Below are positions 19,454 through 28,102 of a DNA stretch of 64,000 bases, piece after piece (position 1 is the first letter of the stretch; each line of letters starts with the position of its first letter). The DNA comes from Micromonospora echinofusca (GTDB lineage: Bacteria > Actinomycetota > Actinomycetes > Mycobacteriales > Micromonosporaceae), in contig NZ_LT607733.1 in NCBI RefSeq assembly GCF_900091445.1, forward strand, positions 2,992,501 to 3,056,500. Direction: 5' to 3'. The notes under the pieces are model-generated. The model ran no database searches and was not told the origin of the DNA. It saw only the letters and a list, made by a program, of their open reading frames with translations. The position numbers and the translations under genes were made by a program.

Positions 19454-20107
19454 ATGCTGATCAGCGTCCACGCCTTCGTCAGCCTCGACGGCGTCATGCA
19501 GGGGCCGGGCGGGGCCGAGGAGGACACCAGCAACGGCTTCACGCGCGGGGGCTGGCTCGTGCCGCACAGCGGCGACGGTCAGCTCGACGCCGTCGACGGG
19601 TGGTTCCGGCAGGCCGACGCCTTCCTGCTGGGACGCCGCACCTTCGAGATGATGCGCGGCTACTGGCCGCAGGTCACCGACCCCGACAACCTCGTCGCCA
19701 CCGCGCTGAACACCTGGCCGAAGTACGTCGCCAGCAACACCCTCGCCGACGCCGACGCGGCCTGGGGCGACACCACCGTCCTGCGCGGCGACGTCGTCGC
19801 GCAGGTGCGGCGCCTCAGCCAGCAGCCGGGCGGCGAACTTCAGGTGCACGGCAGCTGGCAGCTCGCGCGCACCCTGCACGACGCGGGGCTCGTCGACACG
19901 TACCGGCTGCTGCAGTTCCCCGTCGTCGTCGGCGCCGGCAAGCGCCTGTTCGCCGACGGCGCGGCCCCGGCCTCGTACCGGATCACCGACTCGTCGGTGG
20001 TCGACGGGGGCGCGGGGGCCGTCGGGCTGACCCTGCGCCGCACCGGGTTCGGTGCCACCGACGTCGGCGAGTTCGTCGTGCGCGACGGCCGGGAGGCCGT
20101 GGCGTAG
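19454..20107 (+). CDS. Dihydrofolate reductase family protein (RibD C-terminal-like)
   Basis: This 217-residue protein matches the RibD_C/YyaP-YwjB group of dihydrofolate-reductase-like proteins: LISVHAFVSLDGVMQGPGG at the N-terminus, LLGRRTFEMMRGYW, and GELQVHGSWQLARTLHDAGLVD followed by VVVGAGKRLF. Members bind NADPH, but most, probably including this one, are not folate enzymes. A good ribosome site (AGGGAGG) precedes the ATG. It is convergent with the iminopeptidase gene and sits behind a palindromic promoter region, so it may be inducible. Confidence 0.88.
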   Translation: MLISVHAFVSLDGVMQGPGGAEEDTSNGFTRGGWLVPHSGDGQLDAVDGWFRQADAFLLGRRTFEMMRGYWPQVTDPDNLVATALNTWPKYVASNTLADADAAWGDTTVLRGDVVAQVRRLSQQPGGELQVHGSWQLARTLHDAGLVDTYRLLQFPVVVGAGKRLFADGAAPASYRITDSSVVDGGAGAVGLTLRRTGFGATDVGEFVVRDGREAVA

Positions 20108-20118
20108 CGCCGCCGGCG

Positions 20119-21078
20119 TCAGCGGCGCTCGGCGAAGTCGTCCAGCGCCGCCACGACCCGCTCCGCCATGCCGTTGCCCGCCCCGTGCCCGGCGGCGTCC
20201 AGCAACTCCAGGCGGGCGTCGGGCCACGCCTGCGCCAGCTGCCACGCCACGTCCGGCGGGCTGCTGATGTCGAGTTTGCCGTGCAGCAGCACCCCGGGGA
20301 TGCCGGCCAGCCGGCCCGCCTCGCGCAGCAGTTGCCCCTCGGGCAGGAAACACCCGTGCCGCCAGTAGTGGGTGACCAGCCGGGCGGAGACCATCCGGAA
20401 CACCGGGTCGTCGTAGCGGGGGTCGGGCCGGTGCCCCGGCACGGTGGCGACGTGGGTGTCCTCCCACGCGCACCACTGCCGCGCCGCCCGCTCGCGCACC
20501 GCCGGGTCCGGGTCGGCCAACAGTCGGGCGTACGCGTCGGCCAGGTCGCCGTCGCGCTCGGCCGGCGGCACCCCGTCGCGGAAACGCGCCCACTCGGCCG
20601 GGAACACCCGCCCCATGTCCCGGGTGATCCACCCGATCTCCCGTCGGGTGCCGGCGGTCACGCTGAACAGCACCAGCTCGCTGACGCGCTGCGGGTGCCG
20701 CTGCGCGTACGCCAGGGCCAGGGCGGCGCCCCAGGACGCGCCGAGCACCAGCCAGCGCTGCACGCCGAGGTGCGCGCGCAGGCGTTCGATGTCGGCGATC
20801 AGGTGCTCGGTGGTGTTGGTGGACAGGTCCACGCCGTGATCGGCGGCGTGCGGGGTGCTGCGCTCGCAGCCGCGCTGGTCGAACAGCGTCACCCGGTAGC
20901 GGGCCGGGTCGAACAGGTCCCGCCAGCCGGGCTCGCAGCCGGAACCGGGCCCGCCGTGCAGCACCACGGCGGGCTTGCCGTCGGGGTTGCCGCAGGTCTC
21001 CCAGTAGACGAGCTGCCCGTCGCCGACGTCGAGCATCCCGTGCGCGTACGGCTCGATCCGTGGGTAGCGCCCGCTCAT
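20119..21078 (-). CDS. pip: Proline iminopeptidase
   Basis: This alpha/beta-hydrolase removes N-terminal proline from peptides. The 319-residue protein has the oxyanion segment HGGPGSGCEP, the nucleophile elbow LGASWGAALALAYA, the family-specific FDQRGCERSTPH and a C-terminal histidine in AAGHGAGN. The length matches family S33. A perfect 14-bp palindrome lies about 30 bases upstream of the start, overlapping a TAATGT -10, suggesting repression. The gene is convergent with the RibD-like gene. Confidence 0.93.
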   Translation of the reverse strand: MSGRYPRIEPYAHGMLDVGDGQLVYWETCGNPDGKPAVVLHGGPGSGCEPGWRDLFDPARYRVTLFDQRGCERSTPHAADHGVDLSTNTTEHLIADIERLRAHLGVQRWLVLGASWGAALALAYAQRHPQRVSELVLFSVTAGTRREIGWITRDMGRVFPAEWARFRDGVPPAERDGDLADAYARLLADPDPAVRERAARQWCAWEDTHVATVPGHRPDPRYDDPVFRMVSARLVTHYWRHGCFLPEGQLLREAGRLAGIPGVLLHGKLDISSPPDVAWQLAQAWPDARLELLDAAGHGAGNGMAERVVAALDDFAERR

Positions 21079-21106
21079 CGCCCGCCTCTTTCGTCACCGA
21101 CCAATC

Positions 21107-21125
21107 TGACAGCGCTGTCACATTA
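21107..21125 (-). promoter_or_regulatory. Palindromic operator and -10 box of the iminopeptidase gene
   Basis: TGACAGCGCTGTCA (21107-21120) is a perfect palindrome. On the minus strand TAATGT (21125-21120) directly abuts it as a -10 box, placing the palindrome over the transcription start. The half-site TGACAG/CTGTCA resembles the inner dyad at 19349-19364, hinting at one regulator for both sites. Confidence 0.6.
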
Positions 21126-21971
21126 GCCGGGATCGCGGCCTGTCGGCACGGGGGTGGCGTCCGCGCCTCGGTGCGTGTGCAGCAGGGCCGCCGCCCGGCC
21201 GGCCGCCACCGCCACGGCCGAGCGCAGCGCGTCGACGTCGACGTCCGGGCCGGGCGGCAGCAGCGGCAGCGTGGGACCGCCGGCCACCGGCCCCGGCCCC
21301 GGCGGCAGCGGCGGGAGCGCCCCGGCGTACGCCTCGGCGGCGGCCGTGCCCGCCTCGGTGCTCCGCTTCGACGACGCCGGCCCGTCCCCGGTCGCCGCGA
21401 CCGTCGGAGCCGACGCGTCGGCTCCGGGTGCGGCGGCGCCGGCGGGCACCAGCGTGCGCGCCTCGCGGCCGCGGATCAGCAGCAGCAGGGTCGGGTCGGT
21501 GTCCAGCAGCCAGGACACCTGGTGGCACAGGGCGGCGGCGTGCCGGCACGGGTGGTCCCACTCGGGGCAGTCGCACTCCGGGGTGAGCTCGCCCAACCCG
21601 GGCAGCAGCGGCACCCCGCTCGCCTCGGCCAGGTCCCGGGGCAGCTGCCCGGCCAGCAGCGCCGCCTGGTGTCCGGCGCGGGCGGCCACCTCGCCGGCCA
21701 GCCGTGCCCAGTCGTCGTCCCCGAGCGCCGCGACGCGGATGCGGGTGTCGTACGCCTGCTCGGCGTCGCCGTCGTGCACGGCCGCGGCGAGCCGGCCGGG
21801 GCTGACGGTGATCGGCCCGACGTGCCCGGCGGTGGCCAGCCGGCGCCCGGCGCGCAGCGGCCCGGCGTCCAGGGCGTCGGCCTCCCACGCCCGGTTCCAC
21901 GCCGTCGCCCACCAGGTACGGGGCCGGCGGCCCCGCCCGGGCGCGAAGGCGGGAAAGCCGCGCGCGGTCAC
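21123..21971 (-). CDS. SWIM zinc-finger protein
   Basis: This 282-residue protein carries a SWIM-type zinc finger (ECDCPEWDHPCRHAAALCHQ, pattern CxCx(n)CxH) near residue 140, expected to bind DNA or protein. The N-terminal GFPAFAPGRGRR...TWWATAWNRAWE region and the Pro/Ala-rich C-terminus are typical of SWIM proteins encoded beside SNF2 helicases in actinomycetes. Its start overlaps the helicase stop by 4 bases, so the two are co-translated and probably work together in DNA metabolism. Confidence 0.87.
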   Translation of the reverse strand: MTARGFPAFAPGRGRRPRTWWATAWNRAWEADALDAGPLRAGRRLATAGHVGPITVSPGRLAAAVHDGDAEQAYDTRIRVAALGDDDWARLAGEVAARAGHQAALLAGQLPRDLAEASGVPLLPGLGELTPECDCPEWDHPCRHAAALCHQVSWLLDTDPTLLLLIRGREARTLVPAGAAAPGADASAPTVAATGDGPASSKRSTEAGTAAAEAYAGALPPLPPGPGPVAGGPTLPLLPPGPDVDVDALRSAVAVAAGRAAALLHTHRGADATPVPTGRDPG

Positions 21972-24697
21972 CGGTCACCGCCGAGGGTCACCAGGTCGGC
22001 CAGTTCGGTGTCGCTGAGCGCGGCCAGCGCCGCCGGCCCGGCGTCGAGGACCGCCTCGGCGAGTTCCCGCTTGCCGGCGAGCAGAGCGGCGACGCGGTCC
22101 TCGACGGTGCCCTCGGCGATCAGCCGGTGCACCTGCACCGGCCGGGTCTGTCCGATCCGGTACGCCCGGTCGGTGGCCTGGTCCTCCACGGCCGGGTTCC
22201 ACCACCGGTCGTAGTGCACGACGTGGTCGGCGCGGGTGAGGTTCAGGCCGGTGCCGGCGGCGCGCAGCGACAGCAGGAACACCGGGGCCTCCCCGGCGTC
22301 GAAGCGACGGACCAGCTCGTCGCGGGCGGCGACGGGCAGCCCACCGTGCAGCAGCAGCGCCCCGACGCCCCGGTCGCTCAGGTGCCGGTGCAGCAGCCGG
22401 GCCATCGCCACGTACTGGGTGAAGACCAGCACCGCGCCACCGGCGGGCAGGATCGCCTCGAGCAGCTCGTCGAGCAGGTCCAGCTTGCCGGAGCGCCCCG
22501 CCAGCCTCGGCGCGCTCTCGCGCAGGTACTGCGCGGGGTGGTTGCAGATCTGCTTGAGCGCGGTGAGCAGCTTGACCACCAGCGCGTGCCGGGCGATGCC
22601 GTCGGCGTCGGCGATCGCGTCGAGCAGTTCGGCGACGCAGGCCTGGTAGAGGGCGGCCTGCTCGGCGGTGAGGGCGACCGGCTGGTCGGTCTCGGTCTTG
22701 GCGGGCAGTTCGGGGGCGATACCGGGGTCGCTCTTGCGGCGGCGCAGCAGGAACGGCCCGAGAAGTCGGGCCAGTTCCCGGCCCGCCTCGGGGTCCCGGT
22801 CGACCTGCACCGGCCCGATCCAGCGGGCGCGGAACTCGCTGAGGGTGCCGAGCAGCCCGGGCGTGGTCCAGTCCAGGATCGCCCACAGGTCCGTGAGGTC
22901 GTTCTCCACGGGGGTGCCGGTCAACGCGACCCGGGCGGCGGCGGGGATCGCGCGCAGCGCCCTCGCGGTCTCCGCGTACGGGTTCTTGACGTGTTGGGCC
23001 TCGTCGGCGACGAGCAGCGGCCACCGTCGGGCGGCGAGCCGGTCGGCGTCGCGGCGCAGCGTCGCCCAGGTGGTGAGCACGAACCCGCCGTCGAGGCCGT
23101 CGAGGCTGCGGTGGGGCCCGTGGAAGCGGCGTACGGCGGTGCCGGGGGCGAAGCGGCGGATCTCGCGTTCCCAGTTGCCCAGCAGCGACGCCGGGCACAG
23201 CACGAGCGTCGGGCCGGCGGTGGCCGGGTCGCCCTGGCGGTGCAGGTGCAGGGCGATCAGCGTGACGGTCTTGCCCAGCCCCATGTCGTCGGCGAGGCAG
23301 CCGCCGAGACCGAGGGAGGTCAGTCCGGCCAGCCAACGCAGCCCGTGGCGCTGGTAGTCGCGCAGCGTCGCGGCCAACCCGGCCGGTACGGCCACCGGGG
23401 GCGCGGCGTCGCCGTCGGTGAGCCGCCGGGCGGCCTCGGCCAGCCAGCCCTCGGTGTGCACGTCGACGCGTTCGCCGTCGACGTGCGTGGCGCCGGTCAG
23501 CGCGGCGCGCAGGGCGGGCATCGCCGTCAGCGACCCGGCGTGCGGCTGCCGGGCGCGGCGGGCCAGCTCGGGAGGCACCAGCACCCACCGCTCGCGCAGC
23601 CGCACGACGGGCCGGTGCGCCTCGGCGAGCCGGGCCAGTTCGGCACCGGTGAGCACGCTGCCGTCAAGGTGCAGCCGCCAGTGCAGCGCCACGTCGCCGG
23701 GTGCGGCGAGCAGGCCGGGGCCGCGGCTCGGGGCGCGCAGCACCGCCGAGGCGGTGAGGCCACGGTCGAGTCCGGCCGGCCAGTGCACGTCGACGCCGTC
23801 GGCGGCGAGCCGGGCCGCCGCGCCGGTGGCCAGGTCGACGACCTGCGCGTCGCTGGGCGTGAGCGCGTCGGGCACGGCGGTGTCCAGCAGTTGCGCCAGG
23901 GGTGGCCACACCCGCGCGGCGTGGCGCAGGGCCAGCAGGGTGGCGTCGCGGCAGGCGGGCGGGAAGCCGGGTACGCCGGCGCGCCACAGCGCGGCGGCGT
24001 CGGTGAGCAGTCCCGGCGCGGTGCGGCGGTGCACCTGCGCCACCAGCCGCCACGGCGCGTCGGGGCTGTCGCGGTGCTCGAGGCGCAGCGACAGCCGTAC
24101 CGCCGCGTCGGTGTCGGCGGCGACGCGGGCGGCCCAGTCGCGCAGCCGCCCGACGGGGGTGGGGGCGGGCGCCGACCACGCCCCGGTGGCCGCGTCGTCG
24201 CGGGGCAGGGTGTCGGCGACGGCGTCGAGGAAGTCGCGCAGCAGCCGCGCCGGATCGGGCAGCCACGTCGGGTCGCGCCCGGGCACGGGGGTGGCGCGGG
24301 CCGTGGCGGGCATCGCGGCGGCGAGGCGTGCCTGCCGGGCCTCGTCGTCGGCGGTGAGCGGCCCGACCCGCCAGGTGTCGTGCCCGGCGGCGGTGACGGC
24401 GGGCAGCAGCAGGCCGCGGGCGGCCAGGTGCAGGGCCTCGCGGGCCGCTGCGGCCCAGAACGCCGCCGCCGGGTCGGTGGCCGCCGCGGCCAGCAGCAGC
24501 GGTACGCCGGCGGCCACGCCCAGCCGTCGCGCGGGCACGGTCCCCGGGTGCCCGTGCGGTGGCGTCGCCAGGGTCGCCGTCACCGCCTCGCCGGGCCCGT
24601 CGGGCGGGGCGTCGGCGTCCGGTGACCAGACGAGCAGCGTCCCGGCGCGGGGCGGATCGGCGGGGCTGAACGTGACGGCGTGGCAGCCGATCGGCAC
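21968..24697 (-). CDS. SNF2-type DEAD/DEAH-box helicase
   Basis: This 909-residue ATP-dependent DNA translocase has a helicase core in its second half: Walker A DDMGLGKTVTL (near 477), motif II ADEAQHVKN (near 565), motif III LTGTPVENDL, and motif VI DRAYRIGQTRPVQVHR (near 849). The N-terminal 400 residues are the SNF2-associated region common to bacterial RapA/HepA relatives. The GTG at 24697 was chosen because GAGGA lies 7 bases upstream; the frame is open further back but without coding character. It forms an operon with the SWIM gene. Confidence 0.93.
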   Translation of the reverse strand: MPIGCHAVTFSPADPPRAGTLLVWSPDADAPPDGPGEAVTATLATPPHGHPGTVPARRLGVAAGVPLLLAAAATDPAAAFWAAAAREALHLAARGLLLPAVTAAGHDTWRVGPLTADDEARQARLAAAMPATARATPVPGRDPTWLPDPARLLRDFLDAVADTLPRDDAATGAWSAPAPTPVGRLRDWAARVAADTDAAVRLSLRLEHRDSPDAPWRLVAQVHRRTAPGLLTDAAALWRAGVPGFPPACRDATLLALRHAARVWPPLAQLLDTAVPDALTPSDAQVVDLATGAAARLAADGVDVHWPAGLDRGLTASAVLRAPSRGPGLLAAPGDVALHWRLHLDGSVLTGAELARLAEAHRPVVRLRERWVLVPPELARRARQPHAGSLTAMPALRAALTGATHVDGERVDVHTEGWLAEAARRLTDGDAAPPVAVPAGLAATLRDYQRHGLRWLAGLTSLGLGGCLADDMGLGKTVTLIALHLHRQGDPATAGPTLVLCPASLLGNWEREIRRFAPGTAVRRFHGPHRSLDGLDGGFVLTTWATLRRDADRLAARRWPLLVADEAQHVKNPYAETARALRAIPAAARVALTGTPVENDLTDLWAILDWTTPGLLGTLSEFRARWIGPVQVDRDPEAGRELARLLGPFLLRRRKSDPGIAPELPAKTETDQPVALTAEQAALYQACVAELLDAIADADGIARHALVVKLLTALKQICNHPAQYLRESAPRLAGRSGKLDLLDELLEAILPAGGAVLVFTQYVAMARLLHRHLSDRGVGALLLHGGLPVAARDELVRRFDAGEAPVFLLSLRAAGTGLNLTRADHVVHYDRWWNPAVEDQATDRAYRIGQTRPVQVHRLIAEGTVEDRVAALLAGKRELAEAVLDAGPAALAALSDTELADLVTLGGDR

Positions 24698-24819
24698 GGG
24701 CGTCCTCGTTTCGGGTCGGTGGTCGCGCTGCCCGCCGCGGCGCGGGTCGTCGCGTCCGCCCGGGTGCGACGGCGACACCGCGGCGCGGCATGCGGCGCGT
24801 GGGCGGCGGATCGCGTCGG

Positions 24820-25638
24820 TCACCGGCCGAGCCTGCGGTAGCGGCGTACCGCCAGGGGCACGAACACGGCGATCAGCAGCAGCGGCCACGCCACGGCGAG
24901 CGCGACGGCGTGCTGCGCGGGGAACGTGTCGCCGCCCGCGCCGGGGTTGGCGAACAGGTGCCGGCAGGCCGCGACGGTCGCCGACAGCGGGTTCCACGCG
25001 GCGACGGCGGCGAGCCAGCCGGGCATGGTGTCGGGGGAGACGAACGCGTTGGAGGTGAACCCGAGCGGCCAGACGAGGATCTGCAGCATCACCACCGACT
25101 CGGGTCTGCGCAGCACCAGCGCCAGGTGGATGCCGACCCAGATCAGGGCGAAGCGCAGCAGCAGGAGCAGCCCGACGGCGCCCAGCGCGGCCGGGACGCC
25201 GGAGCGCCACTGCCAGCCGACGGCGACGCCGCAGGCGAGCATGACGGCCAGGCCGGCGGCGCTGTGCAGCAGGTCCGCGGTGGCCCGGCCGGCGAGCACC
25301 GCCGAGGACGCCATCGGCAGCGACCGGAACCGGTCGGTGACGCCGCGCGCGGCGTCGGTGGCCACGGCCGCGTACGTCGACTCGATGCCGAACAGCATCG
25401 TCATGGCGAACATGCCGGGCAGCAGGAACTCGCGGTAGTCGCCGCCGCCGGGCACGCTCATCGCGCCGCCGAACAGGTAGCCGAACATCAGCACCATCAG
25501 CACCGGGAAGAGCAGTCCGACGACGAACTGGCCGGGTTGGCGCCGCCAGTGCGCCACCGCCCGGCCGGTGAGGGTGACGCCGTCGGCGACGGCCCAGCGC
25601 AGGCGCCGCGGCACGGGCCGCACGCTCGTCGCGCTCAT
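24820..25638 (-). CDS. ABC-2 type transporter permease (DrrB-like)
   Basis: This 272-residue membrane subunit of an exporter has six hydrophobic segments and the ABC-2 family sequence PMASSAVLAGRATADLLHSA plus ILVWPLGFTSNAFVSPDTMPGW, the loop typical of daunorubicin-resistance DrrB relatives. The start ATG overlaps the ATPase stop by 4 bases. With the ATPase it should form a drug or lipid exporter at the membrane, most likely controlled by the divergent TetR regulator. Confidence 0.92.
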   Translation of the reverse strand: MSATSVRPVPRRLRWAVADGVTLTGRAVAHWRRQPGQFVVGLLFPVLMVLMFGYLFGGAMSVPGGGDYREFLLPGMFAMTMLFGIESTYAAVATDAARGVTDRFRSLPMASSAVLAGRATADLLHSAAGLAVMLACGVAVGWQWRSGVPAALGAVGLLLLLRFALIWVGIHLALVLRRPESVVMLQILVWPLGFTSNAFVSPDTMPGWLAAVAAWNPLSATVAACRHLFANPGAGGDTFPAQHAVALAVAWPLLLIAVFVPLAVRRYRRLGR

Positions 25639-26618
25639 GCGCTCACCTTCTCCCCGTCGGGGCGGGCGGTGGGGGAGTCGCCGCCGGTGAGCCGCAGGAA
25701 CACCTCGTCGAGGGTGGGACGGCGCACCGCGACGTCGGCGGCGGCCAGGCCGGCGTCGTGCAGGGCCCGCAGCACGGCGCCCAGCGCGGCCACCCGCCCG
25801 GTGACGGCGACGCTGAGGCGCAGGCCCACCGCGTCGACGACGGGGGTCGCCGCGACGGCGGCGCCGACGACGCGTACGGCCCGGTCCAGGTCGTCGGCGC
25901 GGGTCAGCACGACGTCGACGCGGTCGCCACCGAGCGCGGTCTTCAGCTGCTCCGGGGTGCCGTCGGCGACGACCCGGCCGCCGTCGACGACCCGGACGGT
26001 GTGGGCGAGCTGGTCGGCCTCCTCCAGGTACTGCGTAGTCAGCAGCACGGTGGTGCCGTCGGCGACGAGCCCGCGTACGGCGTCCCACACCTGGGCGCGG
26101 GCGCGCGGGTCGAGGCCGGTGGTGGGCTCGTCGAGGAAGAGCACCGGCGGGTCGAGGATCAGGCTCGCCGCCAGGTCGAGGCGGCGGCGCATCCCGCCGG
26201 AGTAGGTGCCCACGGGCCGGTCGGCGGCGTCGGTCAGGTCGAAGCGGGCCAGCAGGTCGGCGGCCCGGGCGCGGGCCCGCGCGCTGCCGAGGTGGTGCAG
26301 CCGACCGAACAGCACCAGGTTCTGCCGGCCACTGAGCACCTCGTCGAGCGCGGCGTGCTGGCCGACCAGACCGATGCGGGCGCGCACCCGCTCGGGCTGG
26401 CGCAGCACGTCGGCGCCAGCCACCCGCGCCGCGCCGGCGTCGGGCCGCAGCAGGGTGCTCAGCACCCGTACGGCCGTGGTCTTGCCCGCCCCGTTCGGGC
26501 CGAGCAGCCCGCAGACGGTGCCGGCGGGCACGGTGAGATCCAGCCCGGCGAGGGCCTGCGTGTCGCCGTAGCGCTTGCGTAGTCCCTCGGCCTCGATCGC
26601 CGTTGAGTCGTCGTGCAT
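25635..26618 (-). CDS. ABC transporter ATP-binding protein (DrrA-like)
   Basis: This 327-residue ATPase has Walker A GPNGAGKTT, the signature YSGGMRRRLDLA, Walker B VLFLDEPTTGLDP and a C-terminal DrrA extension (LTRADDLDRAVRVVG...PTLDEVFLRLTGG). These features mark the daunorubicin/multidrug exporter class. ATG 26618 (MHDDST) is preceded by GGGGGC. The perfect 27-bp palindrome lies just upstream of this start, between it and the TetR gene. Confidence 0.94.
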   Translation of the reverse strand: MHDDSTAIEAEGLRKRYGDTQALAGLDLTVPAGTVCGLLGPNGAGKTTAVRVLSTLLRPDAGAARVAGADVLRQPERVRARIGLVGQHAALDEVLSGRQNLVLFGRLHHLGSARARARAADLLARFDLTDAADRPVGTYSGGMRRRLDLAASLILDPPVLFLDEPTTGLDPRARAQVWDAVRGLVADGTTVLLTTQYLEEADQLAHTVRVVDGGRVVADGTPEQLKTALGGDRVDVVLTRADDLDRAVRVVGAAVAATPVVDAVGLRLSVAVTGRVAALGAVLRALHDAGLAAADVAVRRPTLDEVFLRLTGGDSPTARPDGEKVSA

Positions 26619-26644
26619 CGCGCCCCCGTCCGTTCGTCTCGTAC

Positions 26645-26671
26645 GCCGTACCGTACACCATACGGTACGGC
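26645..26671. promoter_or_regulatory. 27-bp TetR operator between exporter and regulator genes
   Basis: GCCGTACCGTA (26645-26655) and TACGGTACGGC (26661-26671) are perfect 11-bp inverted arms around CACCA. Each arm contains smaller GTAC palindromes. The position between divergent starts is classical for a TetR repressor acting on both genes. Confidence 0.88.
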
Positions 26672-26689
26672 GCACGCTAAGGTGCCGGG

Positions 26690-27478
26690 ATGACGACCGA
26701 GTACAGCGGCACCGGCGACCCGGCACGCAGCCTCGCCCTGCTCTGGCGCACCCGCGAACGCACCAGCCGCAAGGGCCGACCCGACCTGTCCGTGGACCGC
26801 ATCGTGCGCGCCGCCATCGAGGTGGCCGACGCCGAGGGCCTCGCCGCCCTGTCCATGCGCCGCGTCGCCGAACGACTCGGCGTGGGCACCATGTCCCTCT
26901 ACACCTACGTGCCCGGCAAGGGCGAACTGCTCGACGTCATGCTCGACACCGTCTACGGCGAGACCGCCCGCCCCGACGACGTGCCCGGCGGCTGGCGCGG
27001 CCGACTCACCCACATCGCCCGCGAGTCCTGGGCGCTCTACCTGCGCCACCCCTGGCTGCTGCAGGTCGCCACCACCCGCCCCCCGCTGGGCCCCAACGTC
27101 ATCGCCCGCTACGAGTACGAGCTGCGCGCCGTCGACGGCATCGGCCTGACCGACCTGGAGATGGACGCCGTCGTCACCCTCGTCTCCGGCTACGTGCACG
27201 GCACCGTACGCAGCGCCGTGGAGGCCGCCCAGGCCGCCGCGCACACCGGCATGACCGAGCAGCAGTGGTGGCAGGCCCACGCCCCCTACCTGGAGAAGGC
27301 CCTCGACCCGCGCCGCTACCCCCTGGCCGCGCGCGTCGGCACCGCAGCCGGCCAGGAGTACCAGGCCGCCGCCGACCCCCACGGCGCGTTCGAATTCGGC
27401 CTGGCCCGCATCCTCGACGGCATCGAGGTGCTCGTCGCCGCCCGCCCGGACGCCACCGCCGCGACCGACGACCGATAA
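26690..27478 (+). CDS. TetR family regulator of the adjacent ABC exporter
   Basis: This 262-residue repressor has an N-terminal TetR helix-turn-helix (RIVRAAIEVADAEGLAALSM, then RVAERLGVGTMSLYTYVPGK) and a TetR_C-type ligand domain (WWQAHAPYLEKAL). It is transcribed away from the exporter operon across a perfect palindrome and probably represses both until a drug-like ligand binds. TAAGGT lies 6 bases before the ATG, so the mRNA is likely leaderless. Confidence 0.93.
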   Translation: MTTEYSGTGDPARSLALLWRTRERTSRKGRPDLSVDRIVRAAIEVADAEGLAALSMRRVAERLGVGTMSLYTYVPGKGELLDVMLDTVYGETARPDDVPGGWRGRLTHIARESWALYLRHPWLLQVATTRPPLGPNVIARYEYELRAVDGIGLTDLEMDAVVTLVSGYVHGTVRSAVEAAQAAAHTGMTEQQWWQAHAPYLEKALDPRRYPLAARVGTAAGQEYQAAADPHGAFEFGLARILDGIEVLVAARPDATAATDDR

Positions 27479-27488
27479 CCTTGCCGGC

Positions 27489-27998
27489 ATGACCATGCGT
27501 CCCATCAGGATCATCGGTGACCCCGTGCTGCGCACCCCCAGCGAGCCCGTCACCAGCTTCGACACCGAGCTGCGCGCCCTGGTCACGGACCTGATGGACA
27601 CCCTGCTCGGCGCACCCGGGCGCGCCGGCGTCGCCGCCCCCCAGATCGGCGTCAACGCCCAGGTGTTCGTCTACGACGCCGACGGCGAGCGCGGCCACCT
27701 GGTCAACCCGACGCTGGAGCTGTCGGAGGAACTCCAGGACGACGACGAGGGCTGCCTGTCGATCCCCGGGCTCTACTTCCCGACCCCGCGCGCCCTGCAC
27801 GCCACCGCCCACGGCTTCGACCAGCACGGCGAGCCGCTGACCATCTCGGGCAGCGGCTTCCTCGCCCGGGCCCTGCAACACGAGACCGACCACCTCGCCG
27901 GGCGCCTCTACGTCGACACGCTGCGCGGCGACACCCGCCGCAAGGCGCTGCGGGAGATCCGCGCCGGGCGTTTCGACTCACCCAGCCGCCACGGCTGA
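27489..27998 (+). CDS. def: Peptide deformylase
   Basis: This metalloenzyme removes the formyl group from nascent peptides. Its 169 residues hold all three motifs: GVAAPQIGV, EGCLSIPG (metal cysteine) and QHETDHLAG (HExxH). ATG 27489 and ATG 27495 are both possible. TAACCT at about 27476 fits a leaderless transcript beginning at or near the first ATG. The gene lies 10 bases after the TetR gene but may have its own promoter. No fmt gene is adjacent. Confidence 0.95.
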   Translation: MTMRPIRIIGDPVLRTPSEPVTSFDTELRALVTDLMDTLLGAPGRAGVAAPQIGVNAQVFVYDADGERGHLVNPTLELSEELQDDDEGCLSIPGLYFPTPRALHATAHGFDQHGEPLTISGSGFLARALQHETDHLAGRLYVDTLRGDTRRKALREIRAGRFDSPSRHG

Positions 27999-28041
27999 GC
28001 CCTCGCCCACCGGCCGCCGACGTTCGGTGACCACGATCCGT

Positions 28042-28073
28042 GCCGGCCGGCCGACGGGTGACCGCCGGCCGGC
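28042..28073. terminator. Bidirectional terminator between def and the acetyltransferase gene
   Basis: Two copies of the self-complementary GCCGGCCGGC flank a 12-base loop in the gap between convergent genes. The 10-bp GC-only stem can form in either transcript. Confidence 0.75.
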
Positions 28074-28102
28074 CGTCACCCCCCCCCGTGGTTGCCGGCG
28101 GG

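Noticed and set aside
22127..24625. Very long plus-strand open frame opposite the SNF2 helicase gene
   Set aside because: Its product is Gly/Arg/Gln-rich with no domain, and the minus strand encodes a complete helicase; it is a GC-rich shadow.
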